Assembly: GCA_018714205.1 (NCBI GenBank) | Contig: DVNR01000053.1 | Span: forward strand, 1 to 64,000 | Source of the DNA: Candidatus Aphodousia faecipullorum | GTDB taxonomy: Bacteria > Pseudomonadota > Gammaproteobacteria > Burkholderiales > Burkholderiaceae_F | Direction of reading: 5' to 3' | DNA length: 64,000 bases | Shown here: piece after piece, positions 41,926-51,179 of the stretch | Layout of the letters: each line of letters opens with the position of its first letter | How positions within the stretch are numbered: the first letter of the stretch is position 1 | Notes under the pieces: model-generated | The model's input: the letters and a program-made list of their open reading frames with translations, nothing else | Databases searched by the model: none | What the model was told of the DNA's origin: nothing | Made by a program: the position numbers and the translations under genes

Positions 41926-42924
41926 ATGCGCATTTTATTGACGGGAGGAGCTGGTTTTATCGGCTCACATACTGCGGTCGCGATGGCTCAAAACGGCCAT
42001 GAAGTTGTCTTGTTTGATAATTTCACCAATAGTGATCCTTCCGTATTGGATCGCTTAGAAAAAATACTGGGATTCCGACCGATCTTTGAAGAGGGTGACA
42101 TCCGCAATTATGCTCAAATGCTTGACGTGCTTAAACGCTATCAAATTGAAGCCGTCGTCCATTTTGCCGGCCTGAAAGCTGTCGGGGAATCTGTCGAAAA
42201 GCCATTGGAATACTTTGACAATAACATTACCGGCACCATCACGCTTTTGCGCGCGATGAAAGATGCCAACGTCAAACGAATCATTTTCTCCTCGAGCGCC
42301 ACAGTCTACGGCACGCCACAGTATCTTCCGCTTGATGAAAACCATCCATTATCAGTCACCAACCCGTACGGGCGAACGAAGTTGCATGTGGAAGAAATTC
42401 TCAAAGATCTTTGCGCAAGCGATCCGCAATGGTCAGCGGTTTGCCTACGCTACTTCAATCCTATCGGCGCCCATGAAAGCGGGTTAATTGGCGAAAACCC
42501 TCGCGGTATTCCTAATAACCTGCTGCCTTATGTTGCCCGGGTGGCTGCCGGCAAAATGAAGGCCGTGCGAGTTTTCGGCAATGACTACGATACGCCTGAC
42601 GGCACTGGGGTTCGCGACTACATCCATGTGGTTGATTTAGCCGAAGGGCATGTTTGCGCGGCAGCGTACAGCCAAACACACACAGGCTGGATTGCGATTA
42701 ATCTTGGAACAGGAACCGGCTATTCCGTACTGGACATTATCCACGCCTATGAAAAAGCTTGCGGTCACTCCATTCCGTATGAAATTGTCGCCCGTCGAGC
42801 TGGCGATGTCGCCAGTAACTACGCCAATCCCCAACGGGCATTTGAACTTTTAGGTTGGAAAGCCCGTTACACGCTGGACGATATGTGTAAACATTCTTGG
42901 AATTTCCAGAAAAACTGCGAATAA
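41926..42924 (+). CDS. galE: UDP-glucose 4-epimerase
   Basis: RILLTGGAGFIGSHTAVAM, VVHFAGLKAVGESVEKPLEYFDNN, SSSATVYG, NPYGRTKL. Confidence 0.96.
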   Translation: MRILLTGGAGFIGSHTAVAMAQNGHEVVLFDNFTNSDPSVLDRLEKILGFRPIFEEGDIRNYAQMLDVLKRYQIEAVVHFAGLKAVGESVEKPLEYFDNNITGTITLLRAMKDANVKRIIFSSSATVYGTPQYLPLDENHPLSVTNPYGRTKLHVEEILKDLCASDPQWSAVCLRYFNPIGAHESGLIGENPRGIPNNLLPYVARVAAGKMKAVRVFGNDYDTPDGTGVRDYIHVVDLAEGHVCAAAYSQTHTGWIAINLGTGTGYSVLDIIHAYEKACGHSIPYEIVARRAGDVASNYANPQRAFELLGWKARYTLDDMCKHSWNFQKNCE

Positions 42925-42967
42925 ATACCCTTTTAGCTTATCCAGGAGGCCGAATGGCCTCTTGGTG

Positions 42968-45796
42968 TTATTTTGAGCGTCCCTTAAGGTGCCGTTTCAG
43001 GTACTGACCTGTGACGCTCACTTTATTTTTCGCAATCTGCGCCGGCGTCCCTGTGGCCACAATTTCTCCGCCAGCTTCCCCCCCCTGGGGCCCCAGATCA
43101 ATAATCCAGTCAGCTGAAGCAATGACATCAAGATTGTGTTCGATAATCACCACCGTATTTCCTGCATCCCGTAATTTGCCAATAACCCTAATTAGCATTT
43201 GAACATCCTCAAAATGCAATCCAGTTGTCGGCTCATCGAGAATGTAAAGTGTGCGGGTGGTGTCTTTTTTGGATAACTCCAATGCCAATTTCATTCTTTG
43301 GGCTTCTCCGCCTGAAAGCGTCAAAGCACTCTGACCTAAGCGAATATAACCTAAGCCAACATCGTGCAGGGTCTGGAGTTTTCTTGTAATCACTGGATGC
43401 GCGGAGAAAAACTGCGCAGCCTCATCAACTGTTAAATCCAAAACCTGGGCAATGTTAAGTCCCTTATAAAGCACCTCCAACGTTTCACGGTTATAGCGTT
43501 TACCGTGGCAGACCTCACAAGGCACATACATATCTGGCAAAAAATTCATTTCAACGCGAATAAATCCGTCTCCTTGACATGCCTCACAGCGACCGCCTCG
43601 CACATTAAAGCTAAAGCGTCCTACGTCGTAGCCTCGTTCACGAGCTGTAGGTGTTTGAGCAAAAATTTCGCGAATCGGCGCAAATAGCCCCGTGTAAGTT
43701 GCCGGGTTGGACCGAGGCGAGCGGCCGATCGGACTTTGATCAACATTGACAACCTTATCAAAAAGCTCCAAACCTTCGATGCTCTGATAGGGCTGAGGCT
43801 CTGCGCTTGCTCGATAAAACGCTTTAGCCGCAATCCGATAGAGCGTGTCGTTAATCAGCGTGGATTTCCCTGAGCCTGAAACTCCAGTGACTACCGTGAC
43901 AAGACCTTGGGGAATCTCTAAGGTCACATTTTTCAAATTATGACCATGTGCGCCAATAATTCGTAGAAAATGCTCCGGTTTACGACGCTTTTTCTCAATT
44001 TCAATTGTCTTTTTCCCACTAAGATAAAGTCCGGTCAACGAATCGGACTCCTCAATTTCAATCGGCGTTCCGGCCGCCACCACACGACCTCCCAACTCAC
44101 CGGCCCCCGGTCCCATATCCACAACGAAATCAGCCGCACGAATCGTATCTTCATCGTGTTCGACCACAATCACGGAGTTGCCCAAATCCCGAAGCCGCTT
44201 CATCGTCTCAATCAGCTTATCGTTGTCACACTGATGCAATCCAATTGACGGCTCATCAAGCACGTACATCACTCCAGTCAAGCCAGACCCGATTTGGCTT
44301 GCCAAACGGATCCGTTGCGCCTCTCCTCCCGATAACGTATCGGCTCGACGATCCAAGCACAAATACCCAAGTCCCACATCATTGAGAAATTGCAAGCGCT
44401 GGGAAATTCCGTCTATGAGTTTTCTCGCAACCTCACTTCGAGCGCCATTGACTTGCAAGTGCAAAAAATAATCCTTGGCCTGCTCCAACGACATGGCGCT
44501 AATCTCGTAGATGGCTTTTTTCTGCTCCCCCTCTCCAATAAAAACGTGCCGAGCCGCTTCCGTTAAGCGAGTGCCCTGACAAGTCGGGCAGCGTTTTAAA
44601 ACCCGATAACGATTAAGTTCCTCTTTAACCGTTTCACTTTGAGTTTCAGCAAAACGCCGCTCCAAAATGGCGATCACGCCCTCGAAAGGCCCCTTTTGCC
44701 ACAATAATTCACCGTTGCGGCGGTACGGCATATCGATATTTTTCTCTCCTAGACCAAAAAGCAGTGCTTGACGCTCCTTTGGCTTTAATTGATTCCAAGG
44801 CGTATCAACACTAAAGTCGAGCGCTTTGGCTACCGCTTCAATCAGATCAAAGTTATATAAGTTTCTTCGATCCCAGCCGTGAATGGCACCGGAGCTGAGT
44901 GAGAGTTCAGGGTGTCTCACAACACTTTCCTCGGTGAAAACCATTTTTTCGCCGAGACCGCCACAATCCGGACATGCGCCCTTAGGGTTATTGAAGGAAA
45001 AAAGCCGGGGTTCTAGCTCTGTCACACTAAACCCACATTCCGGGCAACAATAAAAACTCGAAAACGCCTGAGCCTCGCCGGACTGCATGTCTTCAACCAA
45101 CACACGACCACCGGTTAAACGCAATGCCGTCTCCAGGCTTTCAGCTAAACGCTGTTTGATATCGCTTCTAACCCGCAACCGATCCACAATTACGTCAACA
45201 TCATGCGGCTTGCGATCAATTTCCGGCAGAGATCCTGATTCATAAATTTCACCGTCAATCCGAAAGCGAATAAATCCTTGTGTCTGAAGATCTAAGAAAA
45301 AATTGAAATCTGGCACCAACTGTTCTCTGAGCAACGGGGCAACGACCATGATTTTGCTTGCCTGCGGGCGCAACAGAGTTTGGTCCACCATCTCGGAAAC
45401 AGGCGTTGCCACCAGAGGCAGATGGTGAATTGGACAATAGGGAACTCCAACGCGGGCATACAAAAGCCGTAGATAATCCATGATTTCCGTAATAGTCCCC
45501 ACCGTTGAGCGCGGATTTGGATTTCCCGATTTTTGCTCAATGGCGATTGCTGGAGATAACCCCTCAATCAAATCGACATCGGGGCGTTCCATTAGGTCTA
45601 AAAATTGTCTGGCGTAAGCCGACAAACTCTCAACATACCGGCGCTGTCCCTCAGCATATAACGTATCGAATGCTAAAGAACTTTTCCCAGACCCCGACAG
45701 ACCGGTAATTACAACCAACTTGTTCCGGGGAATATCTAGGTCAATATTTTTCAAATTATGAGTGCGTGCACCGCGAATCCGAATTTCGTCAGACAT
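42968..45796 (-). CDS. uvrA: Excinuclease ABC subunit A
   Basis: 942 aa; two Walker [55 protein letters not shown] zinc finger. Confidence 0.98.
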   Translation of the reverse strand: MSDEIRIRGARTHNLKNIDLDIPRNKLVVITGLSGSGKSSLAFDTLYAEGQRRYVESLSAYARQFLDLMERPDVDLIEGLSPAIAIEQKSGNPNPRSTVGTITEIMDYLRLLYARVGVPYCPIHHLPLVATPVSEMVDQTLLRPQASKIMVVAPLLREQLVPDFNFFLDLQTQGFIRFRIDGEIYESGSLPEIDRKPHDVDVIVDRLRVRSDIKQRLAESLETALRLTGGRVLVEDMQSGEAQAFSSFYCCPECGFSVTELEPRLFSFNNPKGACPDCGGLGEKMVFTEESVVRHPELSLSSGAIHGWDRRNLYNFDLIEAVAKALDFSVDTPWNQLKPKERQALLFGLGEKNIDMPYRRNGELLWQKGPFEGVIAILERRFAETQSETVKEELNRYRVLKRCPTCQGTRLTEAARHVFIGEGEQKKAIYEISAMSLEQAKDYFLHLQVNGARSEVARKLIDGISQRLQFLNDVGLGYLCLDRRADTLSGGEAQRIRLASQIGSGLTGVMYVLDEPSIGLHQCDNDKLIETMKRLRDLGNSVIVVEHDEDTIRAADFVVDMGPGAGELGGRVVAAGTPIEIEESDSLTGLYLSGKKTIEIEKKRRKPEHFLRIIGAHGHNLKNVTLEIPQGLVTVVTGVSGSGKSTLINDTLYRIAAKAFYRASAEPQPYQSIEGLELFDKVVNVDQSPIGRSPRSNPATYTGLFAPIREIFAQTPTARERGYDVGRFSFNVRGGRCEACQGDGFIRVEMNFLPDMYVPCEVCHGKRYNRETLEVLYKGLNIAQVLDLTVDEAAQFFSAHPVITRKLQTLHDVGLGYIRLGQSALTLSGGEAQRMKLALELSKKDTTRTLYILDEPTTGLHFEDVQMLIRVIGKLRDAGNTVVIIEHNLDVIASADWIIDLGPQGGEAGGEIVATGTPAQIAKNKVSVTGQYLKRHLKGRSK

Positions 45797-45926
45797 ACGA
45801 TTTCTTCGTCAATTGTTTAATTTATCCGGATTGTATTCTGAGCAACATATTCGAGCAAAAAGCGATAGGGGATGGGAGTCTGGCAAATCGCAACACTGAG
45901 AATGAAAAGAACGCCCTTTGCAAGCT

Positions 45927-45950
45927 AAAACTTTTGCCAGCAAAAGTTTT
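45927..45950. repeat. 24-bp palindrome AAAACTTTTGC-CA-GCAAAAGTTTT at ATPase 3' end
   Basis: 11-bp perfect arms; near-identical palindrome at 47103..47126. Confidence 0.85.
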
Positions 45951-47026
45951 CAATTTAACTTGGACAGAATCCAATACTTGAAAAACGGATCTTCAATTTC
46001 GTAGGTGTCCGTTTTTATTAAATAACCCGACTTGAGCATCCTCGTTGCGGTTGAGTACGTCGTGCTGGCGGCGTAGCCATCCTTGCTGGAAAGTTTTCCA
46101 ATGAGGGTCAGATCGCGCAGGATGCGGCGCTCATTTTTATTAAAGCCCGTCCAAAGCCGCTCAAAATCCAAATCATGAACGGCGATCAATTGATTCATGG
46201 CGGACTGAACTACCCCGCTTTCCTTGTCAAGCTTTTTATATTTCAAAAGATCCCATACCGTCGCAGCCAATTGCTGCGTGTAGTAAGGATGACAGTTGGT
46301 GATTGTCAAAATTTCTTCAGCCAGTGTCTCGGCATCGTGACAAACGGTATCAAGACCGTTTTTAATATAGTTTTTAAAGTCATCAAAAGGAATCTTCTTT
46401 AAGTGCATCAGTTGGCCGAAATGATAAAAGGGGGACTTCACCTTTTCGAAGATGCCGCTCATCATGCTTTCCTGACTGCCCAAGAAAACGTAATTAACCC
46501 GAGTCTGTTCCTGCATAATGGCCCGAAGCTTCTTATCAATCCCCTTTTCCAACTCCAAAATTTCTTGAAATTCATCAAAGACCACAATAAGACGTTCTGT
46601 CTCCGTGCTCACCGTTTCAATGAGCCCCAGCGCGTCTTCCAATAAAACATTTGAATCCGCATTGGGATTAAATGAAATATCCATGCCGTTTGTGATGGGA
46701 TTTAGGGATATCATCGGGACAATGCGAAAGTGCTTCAAGAAGCTTTTAATTCTTTCCAAAGGATACTGTTTAAGCGTTTCTTTGACGATGAGCCCGGCAA
46801 GATCCGTGGCACTGACCGCTTTTTGAACATTGATAAATATAAAGGGACGCTTGAGCGTTTGAACGACCTTCAGTATCAAGCTGGTTTTGCCGAATCGACG
46901 CGGACTGATCAAGATAAGATGGTTAGGCGATTGAAGTGTTTGCTTGATTGTCTCTAGTTCGTCCTTGCGATCCGTAAAGTACGGTTCTTGAACGATTGTT
47001 CCGTATTTAAAAGGATTGGTTGCCAT
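45950..47026 (-). CDS. ATPase_2-type AAA ATP-binding protein with C-terminal winged-helix-like region
   Basis: 358 aa; LILISPRRFGKTSLI Walker A, RLIVVFDEFQEI Walker B. Confidence 0.8.
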   Translation of the reverse strand: MATNPFKYGTIVQEPYFTDRKDELETIKQTLQSPNHLILISPRRFGKTSLILKVVQTLKRPFIFINVQKAVSATDLAGLIVKETLKQYPLERIKSFLKHFRIVPMISLNPITNGMDISFNPNADSNVLLEDALGLIETVSTETERLIVVFDEFQEILELEKGIDKKLRAIMQEQTRVNYVFLGSQESMMSGIFEKVKSPFYHFGQLMHLKKIPFDDFKNYIKNGLDTVCHDAETLAEEILTITNCHPYYTQQLAATVWDLLKYKKLDKESGVVQSAMNQLIAVHDLDFERLWTGFNKNERRILRDLTLIGKLSSKDGYAASTTYSTATRMLKSGYLIKTDTYEIEDPFFKYWILSKLN

Positions 47027-47034
47027 ATCGAGAA

Positions 47035-47073
47035 TTTGCGTAACGTAAAAATACGTAATGAATATTACGCAAA
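47035..47073. promoter_or_regulatory. Inverted-repeat array (TTTGCGTAA..TTACGCAAA with internal CGTAA/TACGTA) immediately upstream of the ATPase ATG
   Basis: 9-bp perfect arms, 21-bp spacer, starting 9 bp from the start codon. Confidence 0.45.
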
Positions 47074-47102
47074 AATAGAGAATTACACAATAAAAGCAGA
47101 TA

Positions 47103-47126
47103 AAAACTTTTGCCGGCTAAAGTTTT
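47103..47126. repeat. 24-bp palindrome AAAACTTTTGCCGGCTAAAGTTTT
   Basis: Matches 45927..45950 at 22 of 24 positions; one mismatched pair in the stem. Confidence 0.85.
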
Positions 47127-47166
47127 GGACTTTGAAGCTCCCTTGTATGAATACGAAGGATTCACT

Positions 47167-48141
47167 TTAACCAATAAAAAACTTTTTGGGCGGAGTTACT
47201 TTCGCAACGCCTGGCCTAACGTCGCTTTTGGCACAAAGTGTTCGCGATAGACCTCTTTTCCGCCCCATCGGCCTTTTGGCCTCCGGACTCGTGAGTCTCA
47301 GATATTCTGTCGAAGCTCCTCGATCGTTACGAAGTTCATGTCGGCACAGACCGCTATCGCTCAACAGCGCTTCCGCAGTCACCCACTTGCTTAACAAGAG
47401 GGGTCGGTCATGCCCTTTTTCCGTCACATGGCCCGCCAAGAACTCCGACATCACATCCCGCTGAACAAGGATGTCAGTCTCGCCCCAGCGATGCCATCGC
47501 TCCTTCAACGCTTTCTTTCGGTACGTGTCCGTTGCCGGATCGTATTGCGACAATTTCAGCTCATAGGCATTCAATTCAATCACTTGACTTACAGGGGGGG
47601 GCATGCCCTCCAAACAGATCGGCGAAAACCAGCACGTCTTGTCGTTGAGCGTCCGACAAACTATTCGTCAATCCTTAATGCGTTTGGTTCGAGTCGGCAC
47701 GGTAGGATCGGCCAAGGCCTCCTTGAAGTAAGACGTGTCGAGAATGATGAGTTTCAAGACCTGTTTGCGCCAAACAATCGCTTGGCGTTCCAACACTCGC
47801 CAAACGGTACGTCCGATACACTGGGCTTCGTGAGCTCCTATGTCGTTGCGGCCGCTGGCCTTGCGGTGGTTATTCGCTATTGTTCTTAAACCGTTTTCGG
47901 TTAAACCATAAGCTTTTTGCAAATCGGAAAAGTGTTTACTGCGCTCTTTGCCTTTGGGCATAGAGCGTGCTTGACGCCATGACAGACTCTCCCGCATTCG
48001 TTGGAGCCTGCCTAAAGCGGAGCCGAGCGTGGCGTTATACAACGTCAGACCAAACTCAAACACCTGTCTGAAAAAACGATTCTGTTGATCGTTCACACAC
48101 AGCGGCAACTCGATGACAAATGTGGGAGTGTTCGATTTCAT
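47167..48141 (-). pseudogene. IS200/IS605 OrfB/TnpB-like transposase remnant (in-frame stop, apparently missing central region)
   Basis: FGLTLYNATLGSALGRLQRMRESLSWRQARSMPKGKERSKHFSDLQKAYGLTENGLRTIA resembles an OrfB N-terminus; LSQYDPATDTYRKKALKERWHRWG..VQRDVMSEFLA resembles the C-terminal zinc-ribbon region; both in the same frame, separated by TGA at 47668..47670. Confidence 0.7.
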
Positions 48142-48497
48142 GATCTTATCCTAGCCGACATTCACACCAAACGCCCTATCCGCTGACTCAAGTCAGGGAT
48201 TTGCTGCGCTGGCTTTCTATCAACGAACTGAACATTCCAAACTTAAAAGACCACCACTCCGTAAAAGTAACACGTTCCATTCAAAAAGAAATACCCTCAA
48301 GTTCAACGAAAATCCCTTGCTTTGGTGGATTTTTTCCTTCGGTTACTTCAAAATAACGCCTAGCATATTTTTGGATATGCTCCCGAAAAATAGCGAAAAT
48401 CCTCATCAAACGATCCGCACGATAGGGACTGGCTTTATCGGGTTGCGTATATTCGATGCCCTTCCTGTTGGCATCAAGTTTTTGGGAATGAAAGATT

Positions 48498-48998
48498 ATG
48501 GCTTCAGTCAATAAAGTCATCATTATTGGTAATTTGGGAAGAGACCCGGATACCCGTTACACGGCCGAAGGCGGTACGGCAATCACCACTATCACGGTGG
48601 CCACTTCTCGTCGTTATAAGGACTCAAACGGTCAGCCACAAGAAGAAACGGAATGGCACCGAGTTGTTTTCTTCGGTCGTCAGGCTGAAATCGCCGCTGA
48701 ATACCTGCGTAAGGGGCGCCCTGTTTATGTGGAAGGTCGTTTGCGTACTCGCAAGTGGCAGGGACCGGATGGACAAGATCGCTACTCAACGGAAATTATT
48801 GCCGAATCCATGCAAATGCTTGGCTCTCGTGAACGAACTGATGCGCCTGCTGGCGGTTTTGAATCAGCGCCGCGTCGTCCGGCTCCGGCCCATTCTGAAC
48901 ATGCTCCGGCCTCAAATTATCAACAACGTCATACCGAATCCATCCCTTCTCCGGTTGGCGGCAGCTTGGATAACTTAGACGAGGATATTCCTTTCTAA
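48498..48998 (+). CDS. ssb: Single-stranded DNA-binding protein
   Basis: [42 protein letters not shown]; acidic tail LDEDIPF. Confidence 0.97.
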   Translation: MASVNKVIIIGNLGRDPDTRYTAEGGTAITTITVATSRRYKDSNGQPQEETEWHRVVFFGRQAEIAAEYLRKGRPVYVEGRLRTRKWQGPDGQDRYSTEIIAESMQMLGSRERTDAPAGGFESAPRRPAPAHSEHAPASNYQQRHTESIPSPVGGSLDNLDEDIPF

Positions 48999-49033
48999 AC
49001 AGATCCGATATCTCCTACAACAGCTTTATTGCA

Positions 49034-49070
49034 ACGCCCTCAATTCTGTTGCAACGAATTGGGGGCGTTT
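49034..49070. terminator. Intrinsic terminator after ssb
   Basis: AACGCCCTCAATTC..GAATTGGGGGCGTTTC hairpin. Confidence 0.6.
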
Positions 49071-49225
49071 CATATCAGCGCCATTTGCCTTGATTTGTTT
49101 CCATCTATAAAGCGCTCTATACTTGAGACTAACTAGCTATCTAACTGTTTTTAAAAACCCTTGGGATAATACAAAAAAATAACGACCGCAATTCTGGCAA
49201 TTTAGTCGTTTTTTAAGATAAAATG

Positions 49226-49250
49226 GCGGGTTAATGTGTTTTTAACCCGC
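49226..49250 (+). promoter_or_regulatory. Leader hairpin GCGGGTTAA-TGTGTTT-TTAACCCGC
   Basis: 9-bp perfect stem upstream of the leader ORF; no U-tract follows. Confidence 0.5.
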
Positions 49251-49269
49251 AAGGGTCATGGTGAAATTT

Positions 49270-49362
49270 ATGTTTTCCTTCGTACATGCTCGAGCACGAC
49301 GCGAACGAGCCGCTTTATACAAAGCGACGGGGGATGTATTTTTTAACGGCAATCCTTTTTAA
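49270..49362 (+). CDS. Putative leader peptide MFSFVHARARRERAALYKATGDVFFNGNPF (alternative in-frame ATG at 49258)
   Basis: 30-codon ORF with GGTG six bases before ATG; TAA stop lies inside the terminator hairpin preceding the operon. Confidence 0.55.
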   Translation: MFSFVHARARRERAALYKATGDVFFNGNPF

Positions 49363-49379
49363 GGATTGCCGTTTTTTTA
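49345..49379 (+). terminator. Intrinsic terminator, candidate attenuator of the amidohydrolase/OPRT operon
   Basis: AACGGCAATCCTT-TTT-AAGGATTGCCGTT followed by TTTTT, about 40 bp before the operon's first CDS. Confidence 0.8.
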
Positions 49380-49416
49380 AACCGTTTTGTTATTAACCAA
49401 CCTTAGAGAGAGAGCA

Positions 49417-50427
49417 ATGAACGCAACACCGAATACCGTCCGTGCCATGTTGGAGCCGATGATTAAGGCCAACGGTGGCTGGGTCAATACGCATGCTCAC
49501 GCTGATCGTTCCTTCACGTTGAGCCCTGAGATTATGGAGATGCGTCGAACCTGTACGTTGCAACAAAAATGGGATGCCTTGGACCGTCTCAAACGGGAGT
49601 CGACCGTTGAGGATTTTTACGCCCGCTTCTCGACCATGTTTGAACTCATGATCAGCCAAGGTGTTACAGGGCTTTGCACGTTTGTTGATATTGACCCGCA
49701 AAGTGAAGATCGAGCCATCATTGCCGGCATGAAGGCTCGTGAGCATTACAAAGATCAGATCACCGTAAAATTTGCCAACCAAACACTAAAAGGTGTGATT
49801 GAGCCAGAAGCACGCAAATGGTTTGATATCGGTGCGGAACTTGTTGACATCATTGGCGCCTTGCCGAAACGTGATGAACGGGACTATGGCAAAGCCGACG
49901 AAGCATGGAACATCATCATGGGCACTGCCAAAGAGCAAGGCAAGATGGTACACGCCCACGTTGACCAATTTAACCAGGCTGTGGAATATGAAACTGAACA
50001 AATGTGCTTGAAGACCATCGAATTTGGTCTTCAAGGTCGTGTGGTCGGCGTTCATGGGATCTCCATTGCTGCTCACTCCAAAAAATATCGTCAACGCCTT
50101 TATGAACTGATGCGTGAAGCCGGTGTGATGATGATCGCTTGCCCGACTGCCTGGATTGACACACCGCGTACCGAAGCTGTGGGGCCCTTGCACAACTCCA
50201 TGACCCCGGTGGATGAATTGGTCCCTGCTGGTGTCCGAGTCGCAATTGGTGTTGATAACGTGGCTGATGCCATGGTGCCTTGGAACGGCGGTGACATGTG
50301 GCATGAACTGACGCTCATGGCAACTGGTTGTCGCTATGACCAATTTGAAGATTTAGTAGAAATTGCCACACGTAATGGTCGTATGGCCCTCGGTATTGAA
50401 CCGTACGCTCCGTTAGCCAAGAAATAA
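49417..50427 (+). CDS. Amidohydrolase family protein, cytosine-deaminase (CodA)-like
   Basis: GGWVNTHAHADRSFTL, MVHAHVDQFN, VVGVHGISIAAHSK, IGVDNVADAMVPWNGGDMWHELTLM; start after AGAGAGAG. Confidence 0.82.
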   Translation: MNATPNTVRAMLEPMIKANGGWVNTHAHADRSFTLSPEIMEMRRTCTLQQKWDALDRLKRESTVEDFYARFSTMFELMISQGVTGLCTFVDIDPQSEDRAIIAGMKAREHYKDQITVKFANQTLKGVIEPEARKWFDIGAELVDIIGALPKRDERDYGKADEAWNIIMGTAKEQGKMVHAHVDQFNQAVEYETEQMCLKTIEFGLQGRVVGVHGISIAAHSKKYRQRLYELMREAGVMMIACPTAWIDTPRTEAVGPLHNSMTPVDELVPAGVRVAIGVDNVADAMVPWNGGDMWHELTLMATGCRYDQFEDLVEIATRNGRMALGIEPYAPLAKK

Positions 50428-50444
50428 TGAGAGGAGAAACAAAC

Positions 50445-51116
50445 ATGCCATCTATGCTTGCTGAAAACATTCTGATCGAAAACCTGCTCTCGTTAAACGC
50501 AGTGGCTTTCTTAACCGAAGAACCGCTTCGTTTGAAGTCCGGTCTGGTCACGCCGATTTATGTCGATAACCGCAAACTAATCACCCATCCAGACGCCTGG
50601 CACGATGTCATTGAAACCATGGCTTCGTTGATTGATGCCTGGGGTTTGAAGTATGACATGATCGCCGGGGTGGATGCCGGTGGCTTAACCCATAGCGCCG
50701 CCTTGGCCTACCGTTTAAATTGTCCGATGATTTATGTGCGTCAACGTGCCAAGACCTACGGCGATCTCGACCGCATCGAAGGCGGTAGCGTCAAAGGCTT
50801 GCGAGTGTTGATCATTGAAGACCATATCTCGACCGGCTTGTCTTGCCTTGACGCCATCAAAACATTGCGAGAAGAGGGAGCCATCGTCACCGATTGCGTC
50901 AGCATCACAAACTTTGACATGAGCGAAACAGCCGAACTCTTTAAAGACGCTGGCATCCAGGCTCATCGCATGATTGAATTCAAGCGCATTGTCGCAAAAG
51001 CCGTGACGATGGGAGTAATTTCCGAAGAACAACAAGCCGTCATTGAAGAATGGCTGAAGACCCCGTGGACGTGGGCGGCTCGCCGTGGATTAATTGCAAC
51101 GACACGTGAAAATTAA
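50445..51116 (+). CDS. Orotate phosphoribosyltransferase-like protein
   Basis: LKSGLVTPIYVDNRKLITHPDAW, MIAGVDAGGLTHSAALAYRL, VLIIEDHISTGLSCLDAI PRPP-binding-like motif. Confidence 0.82.
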   Translation: MPSMLAENILIENLLSLNAVAFLTEEPLRLKSGLVTPIYVDNRKLITHPDAWHDVIETMASLIDAWGLKYDMIAGVDAGGLTHSAALAYRLNCPMIYVRQRAKTYGDLDRIEGGSVKGLRVLIIEDHISTGLSCLDAIKTLREEGAIVTDCVSITNFDMSETAELFKDAGIQAHRMIEFKRIVAKAVTMGVISEEQQAVIEEWLKTPWTWAARRGLIATTREN

Positions 51117-51141
51117 TTCCTAAACCACACTTTAAAAGGGA

Positions 51142-51170
51142 ACCGCGTCAATTCGCTGACGCGGTTTTTT
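51142..51170 (+). terminator. Rho-independent terminator after the OPRT-like gene
   Basis: ACCGCGTCA-ATTCGC-TGACGCGGT followed by TTTTT. Confidence 0.8.
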
Positions 51171-51179
51171 GTTCATTTT

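Noticed and set aside
47186-47889. Plus-strand ORFs 47186..47464 and 47410..47889
   Set aside because: Opposite strand of the TnpB-like remnant, which has recognisable motifs; the plus frames have none
48281-48523. 80-aa minus ORF across the ssb start as a firm CDS
   Set aside because: Overlaps ssb start and promoter, non-ATG-supported start, no family recognised; kept only as part of a finding
49387-49416. Upstream in-frame start for the amidohydrolase (MLLTNLRERA..)
   Set aside because: The ATG at 49417 follows a purine-rich AGAGAGAG site and the upstream codons lie just after the terminator
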